DNA from: Funneliformis mosseae
Lineage: Eukaryota; Glomeromycota; Glomeromycetes; Glomerales; Glomeraceae
Direction: 5' to 3'
Assembly: GCA_910592005.1 (NCBI GenBank)
Contig: CAJVPP010001405.1
Span: 1-20,193, forward strand
DNA: 20,193 bases
This document shows positions 10,151 through 18,810 of this stretch, piece after piece (position 1 is the first letter of the stretch; each line of letters opens with the position of its first letter). The notes under the pieces are model-generated. The model had not been told where the DNA came from. It saw only the letters and a list, made by a program, of their open reading frames with translations, and searched no databases. A program made the translations under genes and the position numbers.

Positions 10151-11938
10151 ATATACAAAACTCGCTAATTGAATTTTTTTTCTTTATTGAGGATATAATA
10201 AAAAATAAAATTCAAAATGTAAGGTTAAATACATGTGTTTGCGAATCCCAAATAAAAAAAAAATAAATTTACTTATCTATGTATTTGGTATAGAGGTTAC
10301 TATAATGTCTGTACTCATAGCTTTTGAAGTTTCCGAGCCATTAATCTTTAAATCTACTTTATCTACCATTGAACTCGGTTTTTTTTCATTATCCTATTGA
10401 GAATAGTTATCTCAATTACTTTTAGTTTACTATGACTTCAAAATTCGTGAAGAGCCACTTTGATATAAAATATTAACTATGGTTCCTTAAAGAGATGCGT
10501 AAATTTAAGAAAACTTTAAATCCCGATAAAAATTTATCGTAGTGGTCAATTTTATTTAAAACTTGTAAGTTTACAAATACATTTTCTTAGTCAAATATCA
10601 AGGTTAGCATATTTGTTTTTTTTTGAGTTATTATATGAGGCTTATTAAAATAGAATTTGTAAGTAGATGTGCTTCTCCGATGATTAGGACAAACTTAATT
10701 TTATTCGTATTTAAAACGCAGGTTTCTCTTGTGATCTTCTACCTTGGAAATAATTATGAGATACTATATAATTTCTTTGCTAACAAGGGGGGTGGAAAAT
10801 ACAGATTGTAAAGTTCAGAGAAATCCCGCAAGACACAGGTACTGTGAATTTTTTGACAAAGATTAAGATTTTTTTATTGCGTTCTTAAAAAAAAATCATC
10901 CATCTTTTCAAATTATCGAGTTGATGCTAAACTTCTTGTTGATACTGTTTGTTTAAATGATTTTGGGAAGTAAAATATTGACTAATACATAGTCGAGCTG
11001 GTTTTAGTTAACAGTTGCTTGACGTGAGCATGGACAACAAAGATTAAAAGTTTCTCAACGAACATCACTGATCCAGAAAATATTAAAGCGAAATAATATT
11101 CTGAAACGCCAAAATGCATTTAATTATTAAATAGTTAAAAAATATATACTGTATATAATATACCTTGCTTAACGCGAAAAAGAGATGTTATGTCACGAAA
11201 TACACGTGATTATATTTGTCTGTATAGGAATATTATGATAACTGAGATAATGGTTTCAATGAACATTAAATATTTCGGTTTTGGTTTGTGATCTATTTAT
11301 TCAAATACATTTTTTGATCCTTTAACCGTTTATTTCCTGCCAAATCGCTTACCAAAGTTTTCTCTATTTTTAACCATATATACTTGAGATGCTTGATATT
11401 CAAGTCTTATAAAGCCAAAAAAAAAATAATAAGTTGGATCCATGAACATCATTGGGATTATCATTGCTTTAAAGCTTGAAGCCAAAGGAACCTTTTTGTA
11501 ATTAAAAAGCCAAATTTAGAATCCACAAAACGGTGATCAAACAATAAAATCATATCTTCCAAGATTAAATAAACCAATTAAGGAACGGATTGTTAAGATA
11601 CGCGTATGTTCAAAAAAAAAAAAAAAAAAAAGTTAATCCAGTTCAAAAAAAAATAATTCCTTTATTTTAATACCCCATATATTTGAGGAGTATACACTAG
11701 ATTATTTATTGAACTTGATCCGCTTTTTGTATTTTCGTCAAACGAAAATATAAAATTCATTACCCATTATTATTATCGAACGAGGAAAGAATATTTGCTA
11801 GTAAGTTGGACGTTGTTCTTACATACAGGATATAATTTATGGAATACTTTTTCAATTTTTCTTTCAAAGATGTCTAATTCTAGGAAGACTCATGGGGTTC
11901 GAAATTCATATGAATTTGATAAACATAAACTTTAGTGA

Positions 11939-11982
11939 TTTTTTTTTGATGCGCTTTAAAAAAGGGGCGTATCAAAAAAAAA
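11939..11982. repeat. Near-perfect inverted repeat (hairpin), 16-bp arms
   Basis: The arm TTTTTTTTTGATGCGC (11939-11954) pairs with GCGTATCAAAAAAAAA (11967-11982) across a 12-nt spacer, with one G/A difference. A related ATACGCTCC follows at once. It lies about 95 bp past the metallopeptidase stop codon (minus strand). It could be a MITE relic or an RNA 3'-end structure; neither is shown. Confidence 0.6.
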
Positions 11983-12018
11983 ATACGCTCCAAGATTGAT
12001 TTACATATAAATGGAATG

Positions 12019-12024
12019 TTTATT
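12019..12024 (-). terminator. Candidate poly(A) signal of the metallopeptidase gene
   Basis: TTTATT on the plus strand reads AATAAA on the minus strand, about 52 nt beyond the stop codon, a usual distance. Confidence 0.5.
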
Positions 12025-12075
12025 AAATAAACAGAAACACTGTACAACACAATTAATTCAATTTAAACATCAATG

Positions 12076-14130
12076 TCACTTAAGTTTATAAATAAGTCCT
12101 AAAGTATTAACAAAATCATCACCGGTACCATAAAGGCCAATCGATTCAAATTCATGATTATTAGGCACCTTTAAGATGTGATCATCCCCACCATGTTTAC
12201 CAAACCATTCACTACTTCTACCCAAATTGGTCTTGATTTCAAATCCATCAATATACCATCCGGAATTAACTTTTAATTCCACAATTTCTTCGTTTCCTTC
12301 CATAAATCTAAATTCTTTCTTATTACCACGATCTTTACCAACGGATAAATGTGTACCATCGGACCAAAAGAATGTGATCCCATTAATGTAATAATCATAT
12401 TGAACAACCATTCTCTTTAATTTAACCGATTCATTTTCATTGGCGATAAATTTGTTAAAAAAAACTCGAAATTCGGTTAACCTTTCATCAAGTTTTCCCA
12501 AATAAGGGGATTTAATTACCTCTCCATATATGGGTAAAATCATTTTACTTTCTCTCAAGAATCTTTGTAAGTTACTTAAGGAATGTTCGGTTTGATTCTT
12601 GGATATAACATTCAATTTAATGACACGATTGTCATCATATTTTTCATATTTTTCAATGATTTCGGAGATTTTTAATCGAACCTCGGTTTGATGATTATCA
12701 TCATGAACGTATTCTATATAATCCCTAAGTGATTCTTCAACGTGAAATTCAATCAATGAAATACCTGAAGGGGATTTAATTAATATAAATTCATTTAAGA
12801 GCCAAAAGTCCGCACTGAGATTTTTAAATTCGGTCGATAATGGTGGATCTGAAAGCAAACGGAAACATGGATGATATCTAAACCTTATGATGTCACATCG
12901 ATGCCAATGCGCACCATTCTCATCGGACGGTGTTATTGGCGAAGGATTATTTGGTTCCTTAACCGTGAATGTACGATTTAAATTGTTAAACCCTCGTGCC
13001 ATGATTCCACTGGGTGAATGAGGCGCTCCCAAACAATGTCCAACTTCATGCAAGAAGGCTCCGATTCCGACATTACAACATTTCCACCAGGTTCCAGATT
13101 CTCCCACATCGTTGGATAATCTAGTCTCATCGGTTATGGTATCATCTTGAAAGCAATCAACAACTTCTTCCAGATGTCTTGGCCAAGCGTGAGTCAAATG
13201 ACTACCAAAAATTCCTAATTGAAGGTTACCTCCGCCACCTCCTAACGCGGCATGACCTCTGACCAACTTCATGTCATGTGAGTTTTCATAGTGAGAATCT
13301 AATATTAATCCCGCGACGTAGCACTGATTATTGAATGGTACCCCATATTCTTTTAACCCATCCATGAACATGGAGTATAAATCTTTTTTATCATCATTCC
13401 TATTGGGATTTTGTTGAGCTATATCCGGATCTAAAATTTGTTCTAACGTGTAAGAACTACGAATGATATGAACTTTTGCCGTTTGTCTTAATCCAGGTTT
13501 TTGATTGGAAAGCGTGTCCTCTATCCATTCTTCTTCCAATCTAAACACCCTCCTCCCAAATTCATTACGACTCATTTGCTCTGCCGTAAATGCTTGCCAT
13601 AAATAACCGGCACAACGAAGTTTCGCTATGACAGATTCTAATTTATTTTCACCACTTTTTTCTTTCTCTTTTGGAGCATCAATCACCTCTTTGGAATCCT
13701 TTGCCACGAGGATCGCCAGATGTAACGGAGGATTTTGTAATAATGGGATATAATTCACTTGAAGTATCGTTGTTAGTGGTTCGGAATCATGAGAAAATTG
13801 TATACCCTGTTTATCAAGGATGAGTTTGATATCATTAGATCCGGGGTCAAGATGTACTAAACATTTGAAGTGAGAATTAAAAACCGGCCAAGTGGTGGAT
13901 GGAAAATTGGTCGCATGATGTTCAACCGTGATGTTTGATTGAAATTTCACATCACGTGGACCCGCTCGTCCATAAATCAGCAAGACACGCTACATTGGAA
14001 AAAAAAAAAAGATTATTAACCTTTATTGGTTCGATTCTCAATCGATCGATTTCTTTACAACCTGATGAACCGTTTCACCATTTTTAATGTTAATTACAAC
14101 AGGTAATAAATCTTTTAATACGAATTGCAT
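12076..14130 (-). CDS. Putative zinc metallopeptidase (metzincin-like) with jacalin-like lectin C-terminus
   Basis: Two exons, 14062-14130 and 12076-13989, give 660 residues. The first exon encodes MQFVLKDLLPVVIN... and ends GGTGAAACGGTTCATCAG|GTTGTA. The second starts after a T-rich tract and CCAATGTAG, and the joined NGETVHQRVLLIYGRAGP is smooth. Residues 337-347 are HEVGHCLGAPH, the HExxHxxGxxH zinc site, followed by SGIM with the Met-turn methionine at 353. A Gly-rich stretch and GIFGSHLTHAWP lie about 60-75 residues earlier. This layout and length fit the uncharacterised eukaryotic 'putative peptidase family' (Pfam Metallopep type, which includes yeast YIL108W). Residues about 550-660 (ITFFWSDG, WYIDGFEIKTNLGR, IGLYGTGDD) resemble a jacalin-like beta-prism, suggesting sugar binding. 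No signal peptide is seen, so a cytosolic location is inferred. The substrate is unknown. The catalytic residues look intact. Confidence 0.9.
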
Positions 14131-14139
14131 TTTTTTTAT

Positions 14140-14175
<36 letters not shown>

Positions 14176-14584
14176 AAAACAAACATAACTTGGCACTCTT
14201 AAATAAATTTTTTAATCCCCGATTATCCTATTATATAAGCATTAATAATTTGTCATGTGTTAATGATCGACATTATCGGAAATCTAAATATAACACACAC
14301 ATACACATAATGCATAAATTAAAATTTGATGTAACGTATTTTTTTTAACTAGTCAAATTTCCAGAATTTCGACTTTTTGTCTTTATTAATCAAAGTCTTT
14401 TAAAAATACATTATTAGAAAATAAATAAATATTCGGTTAAATAATATAATAAACTTTTTTTTAAAGGAAAAAAAAAATTATGATAATAAGGGGAATGAAT
14501 TAATAGTATTAGTATATATACATTATGAAAAATTAATTAGCCGATACATACCCAACCCATTATAAATTAAAATTAAAAAAAAAA
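14131..14584. other. Intergenic region between kinase and metallopeptidase
   Basis: About 450 bp of very AT-rich DNA. It holds the T31 tract, an (AC)n-like patch near 14295-14308, and TTTATT at 14382-14387 (AATAAA on the minus strand), a possible poly(A) signal of the kinase gene about 200 nt after its stop. No coding frame is seen. Confidence 0.5.
14142..14172. repeat. T31 homopolymer just upstream of the metallopeptidase start
   Basis: Thirty-one T in a row lie 12 bp upstream of the ATG at 14130 (A31 in the sense of the minus-strand gene). Long dA:dT tracts exclude nucleosomes and are common in fungal promoters, so a promoter or 5'UTR role is plausible. The exact length may be unreliable from sequencing. 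Confidence 0.6.
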
Positions 14585-17070
14585 TCATAAACTCATAGAC
14601 CTAACCCTTAAACTCATATCGTTTTTAATTCCACTCCCCCTTTTTTTGACCCTTTCAGCCATACCACCCCTCTGATTTTCCAAAGGTAGTCCTTTGTAAG
14701 TATATCCTTTAAATGCTAATTCTTTTCTCATCTTTAAAATTTCCTTGCCATGATTTTTATCCCTCAACATCGGATCTTTCGGTTTCCTTTCAACTTCACC
14801 TCCAGGTGGTGCCAATGGATTATCATCAATGTTATCTTCGAAATATCTCGTATCGATTTCTGAGCTTAATTGCGGTCTAAAAGGTGGTGTCTTTTTATGT
14901 AAATTCTCCCAATCAATCCCTTTAAACCACGGATGTAATTTAATTTCTGATGCGTCCCCGAGACCTAAAACAGCTGATTTACGATTTGCCATATAAAGTC
15001 CATTTGGTTTTACTGCCGATGATGTCGATTTTGATCCTAAACGATCTTCTTTTTCACATATAAGGTTCTCTATTAAATCTTGGACCTCACGTGAAACTCG
15101 GGGACGGGATGGGAAACGAAGGTATTGGCGCCAATTAACTATCTTTTGACGAGTTGCATGACGAGTCTTTGAACTGAATGGAGGATATCCGTATAACATT
15201 TCGAAAATAATAACCTAAAAAAAAAAAAATTGCGAGTGCATTTATTCAATAAACAACTCTTCCTCAAAAAAAAAAAAAAACCAAAATCTTGATGAGTTAC
15301 TTACTCCTAAACTCCACCAATCACAGCCTCTATTGTATCCAGTTCCTCTTAATACTTCCGGTGCCATATAATTATTTGTCCCGACGACGGAGAATGCCAT
15401 CTTTTTTCGATTCTTGTCTCTCCAACTTAACACTCTTGTATTAGGAACATCACTATCTGATACATCTTCATCGGACCATTGATCCATCCATTTGGGTGTT
15501 CTATATTTTTTAGCCATTGCCTTTGATAGTGTATCCGTTTCAAGATCAACTCCCGTTTTACGTAAAAGATCTCTTCGCTGCTGCTCATAATAATGTGAAT
15601 CATGTACCCAATGGAAATCGGTCGCCAATCCAAAATCTGAAAGTCTTATGTGCCCTTCCCCATCGAAAAGAAAGTTATCGGGCTAAAAATGATGAAGCTT
15701 ATTAATTCATTTGCCAAAAAAAAAAAAATTTACTTTCAATAAAATTTTTTTTAAACATTCACCTTAACGTCCCGATGGATATAACCCATTTTATGAGCCT
15801 CTTCGATACATAAAATCATTTCAGCAACATAAAATTTAGCAAATTCCTCTTCAAATATATCTTTTTCAATTAAAAGATTTAATAAATCACCACCAGGCAT
15901 ATATTCCATAACTAAATATAAATGATCAACATCCTGGAAGGAATAATTCAATTTAACAATCCATTGAGCGGTCTCCGCGGCTGCGGTTAAAAGATCTCTT
16001 TCGGCTTTAACATGACCCTCTTGACCTTTCTTCAACATATCAGCTTTTCTCATGACTTTCATAGCATATGTAACACCAGTTGTATGATCACGAACCAACT
16101 TAACAACACCAAAGGCTCCATGACCAACGGTTTTAATTATTTGAAATGAATTGATCGTAATTTTTCTACGTAATAAACGCATGTAATCAGATTCTAGGTT
16201 AAGCCATTCTTGCCTTATCTCCCGTTTATCTTGATCTGAAATTTTCATATTCTCGAGATCTGTTTCTAATTGCATTCGACGCTTGGATCTTCCCGAAGGT
16301 TTTTTGAGAATTCCATAGAAATAATTTTCGAAATAAACCTTTGCTGCTACAGATTTTTCAATTGTGGTCAAAGAAGGAACTATTTGATTTAAAAATTCGC
16401 TATCATCAATAGGTAATTTATCTTTGGCATAATTTTTAATTATAACGGTTCCACTTTTATTTATTTCAATGTCAGGAATTAATGGTTCTCCATCGAATTG
16501 CTTTGAAAACGTTTTATAATGTATCGTATCACCTAAAAAATTTATTTTAATTTTTTTCTTAAAAAAAAAAAAAAAAAAAAAACCAGTGGAAAATGCTGAT
16601 CCTTACCTGGACATTTACTCAAAGTTTGATTATTCAAATAAACTAAAAAGTCTTCAGCCTGTTCCCCGCTCTCTGTATGAATAAGATGCCTACAAATGGA
16701 CAAGTAGCAAAATTAAGACCAAGCTTGAGCAAAGCCTGACAGTAAAATGGCATTATTATTAAAAGGATTCTTACTCGAAGTCCCGAGGTGCCGATATATC
16801 ATCCTTGTTAAAACGCCTCTTCATAAAACTACCAAAATGTAATGGAACTATCATTTTTATGATTATCAAATTAGCATCATATAAAAAAAAAAAATTAACA
16901 TTCGAAACAACGACCATAGAATTTTTACCATTCATTTTGGTGGCTACGTAATCAAGAATTTCATAAAATCTTGGAGACGTTATCGAAGTACGTTTATTTA
17001 ACGGTGGAGACTTTGCTCTCGGGGTCAAAGTAGGAATATTATTAATAGCGGTCGACTTTCGTTTAAACAT
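14585..17070 (-). CDS. NDR-family AGC serine/threonine kinase with N-terminal CRIB motif
   Basis: Six exons, 16929-17070, 16775-16847, 16607-16689, 15763-16532, 15305-15682 and 14585-15214, give 691 residues with all phases matching. Residues 65-76 are ISAPRDFEHLIH, a CRIB (Cdc42/Rac-binding) motif. Residues about 164-225 form the basic helical N-terminal region that in NDR kinases binds MOB proteins. The kinase domain starts near 229: GHGAFG 236-241, YAMK lysine 258, HRD 352-354, DFG 372-374, activation serine 454 in AFSVVGTNNYMAPEV, APE 463-465. The 88-residue DFG-APE insert is typical of the NDR/LATS group, though long. The hydrophobic motif FKGYTY carries Thr 654. A further insert of about 25 residues lies between RLG and EIKLHPWF. 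By family it should phosphorylate polarity or cytokinesis substrates together with a MOB partner. The CRIB motif suggests direct input from Cdc42 or Rac. All catalytic residues are present. It lies downstream of the Gag-MIR gene on the same strand. Confidence 0.92.
16677..16797 (-). other. CRIB motif coding segment, interrupted by an intron
   Basis: ISAPRDFEHLIH fits the CRIB consensus ISxP(x)2-4FxHxxH at every defined position. The codon for the glutamate after Phe is split by the 85-nt intron 16690-16774 (donor GTAAGA, acceptor TTTGTAG). The motif appears only after correct splicing, so it is easy to miss on unspliced sequence. Confidence 0.8.
16848..16928 (-). other. 81-nt stop-free intron (possible retained intron) before the CRIB motif
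   Basis: The donor AATG|GTAAAAATTC, a T12 tract, a GCTAAT branch-like site and the acceptor AAAATGATAG|TTCC define an intron of 27 codons without stops. Retention would keep frame and add a hydrophobic stretch rich in Phe, Leu and Ile. Removal joins ...VATKMN to VPLHFGSF. The poly-T content argues that it is normally spliced out. Confidence 0.65.
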
Positions 17071-17527
17071 GATAAATTATGGATGGAGAATGTGAAAATT
17101 ATGAAATAAAAAATTTTCGAAAATCAGGAATTTTTCGAACTATTAAATAAGGTAGCATAAAGTTGTGTGACACAGTGATGCAATAGGGGCAGGGCATACG
17201 TAAATACATTGGCATTTAAGGGGGGGGGAGGGGATAAAAAGGAGGGTCAGAATAAATACACGGAGCTAGGGTTCCGAGGATCGTCGAATTGTGATTTCCC
17301 ACTTTAGGCATAAAAAATAGGGTATTCATGCGTTCATAACTCGTGTTCATAACTTTAAAAAAAAAAAGTCATGTGTAATTTGCATTACGAATTACGAATG
17401 TAAGTACTGTGCCACAATTGTCCTTATTACTTTTATTTGATAAATGATGTATGATTTTATAATGTTTATATTACAAAGAGACAAAGGATTATAATAAATA
17501 AAGGGAATTGTAACTAAATAAATTAAA
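17071..17527. other. Intergenic/promoter region of the kinase, with a G-rich run
   Basis: No coding frame is seen. At 17220-17246 lie a G9, a G4, a GG and a GGG run separated by A-rich spacers, striking in this AT-rich DNA. A G-quadruplex on the plus strand is possible if the G9 run supplies two tracts. TTTATT at 17432-17437 (AATAAA on the minus strand) may end the Gag-MIR transcript. Confidence 0.5.
17432..17437 (-). terminator. Candidate poly(A) signal of the Gag-MIR gene
   Basis: The minus-strand AATAAA is about 90 nt past the stop codon at 17528-17530. Confidence 0.35.
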
Positions 17528-18738
17528 TTATGAAACAAGTTCAATCCGCCACTGTAAAAAAAAGACAATATCAGTATTTTTTTGTTTTTATTCGGAAAAG
17601 TTCACCTGATCATTGTACCTTATGAATGTCTCCTTGGCCATCACCGTGGATGATGACTTCTTGATTTCCTTCAGAATTTTTAAACTCATGACTCTGTAAG
17701 GACATTTTATTAAGATTATGTCGTAAAGTAATTATATCTCCATCCATAACGTAGTCCGGATTATCATAATGTAAAAGATCGTGACTTTGAACGATCCAAT
17801 TCGTTCTCGGATCTGTTAGCGTCCACACCCATGCTGCCATTTGAAAATTTAGAAATTAAAAAAAAAAAAACGAGAAAAAAAAAAAAAAAACTGTTGTCAA
17901 AGATTTGATTACCTCCTGATAAATTTAATTGACCCTCGTCACCGAATAATGCTTCTCGTGTTTTTTCATGAACCAATTGAATCATAGAATTAAAAAAAAT
18001 CGGATCACCAGGCGCTTTATTCTGACCGTAAGTAGCTGTTACGATCCAAATATCATTTTCACTCCGTTTCCAACTACTGCAGAATACCTACAATTAATAA
18101 AATCCGTTAGATTATGATTTTCTATCTCAAATTATTTGTTCCTCTTAATCAAATACCTCAGATAAATTTGCTCTCAGCGGGTCAGGCTTATGTTTATTTC
18201 CGTGTGATAAATATTGACTAGTGACGACGTGCTTTAATGCTACTCTTGATCCATATCTTATTTGACTTTTATATTCTGTCATGGTATCATGAAAAATTTC
18301 AATCACTCTATGCATAGAAGGTTGTTTTTTGATTTTATTTATAAAGATATCTCTAACAACATCATCAGGACATGCTTGAACTAAACAAGTTTTTTGATCT
18401 TGAACGTTTATAACATGAGAATTAGCGCAAAGCGAAAGAAATTTTGCTATAAAATCAACTATGTTCACATCTACATTATATTTAATTCCTTTTAATTCCT
18501 CAAATGCCACTTTACATTGTAAGGTATAAGTTATGTGATCTTTTAGAAGGTTCGATAAATCTGAAAATGAAGATATCCCCTCCTTCGGTATAGGAATGGT
18601 ATTATCGATTTTTAATAACGCTAATTCTAACATTTCATGCTCTTCGTGAATTCCACGAAGTAAACAAAAAAAACGGAATTCTTTTAACCACTCTTCAGGA
18701 TTTTGCGTCCCATTATATTTTGGGGGCGATGAGTCCAT
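17528..18738 (-). CDS. Gag-like domain fused to MIR-domain repeats
   Basis: Four exons, 18157-18738, 17913-18087, 17619-17833 and 17528-17551, give 331 residues with matching phases. Residues about 1-160 (PPKYNGTQNPEEWLKEF, then helices with DFIAKFLSLC) look like a retrotransposon Gag capsid domain. No CCHC knuckle, protease or reverse transcriptase follows. Residues about 161-331 carry MIR-type beta-trefoil motifs: YGSRVALKHVVTSQYLS, NDIWIVTATYG, IQLVHEKTREALF, GDIITLRHN and a final WRIELVS. MIR domains occur in protein O-mannosyltransferases, SDF2 and IP3/ryanodine receptors. The 24-nt last exon is needed to finish the final MIR strand. The start at 18738 is chosen because it opens the Gag-like domain. 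An in-frame ATG at 18810 would add a 24-residue hydrophobic leader resembling a signal peptide. The function is unknown; a domesticated transposon protein is one reading. I believe similar fusions are numerous in arbuscular mycorrhizal fungi, but that is from memory. Confidence 0.8.
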
Positions 18739-18810
18739 TGAATGAATGAAAAAAAGGATGAAAAAAAATAAATTAACAAGATGAACATGTAGGCATTTAT
18801 ATAAATTCAT

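Larger units (their letters stand above)
10022..12075. other. Non-coding stretch between convergent genes
   Basis: No coding frame with plausible codon use or family motifs is seen; the only open frames are short and AT-driven. The region holds the 3' ends of both flanking genes, an A20 run near 11611-11630, other A/T runs, and one strong hairpin at 11939-11982. No RNA gene was recognised. Confidence 0.6.

Noticed and set aside
10396..10416. ATTGAGA/TCTCAAT 7-bp hairpin
   Set aside because: The arms are short enough to arise by chance in 2 kb of AT-rich DNA.
10623..10811. Short plus-strand open frame of about 60 codons in the intergenic region
   Set aside because: AT-driven composition, no family motif, no splice partners and no sign of promoter or conservation.
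15517..15705. Plus-strand open frame across the kinase
   Set aside because: It is antisense to the conserved kinase subdomains VII-VIII and has no features of its own.
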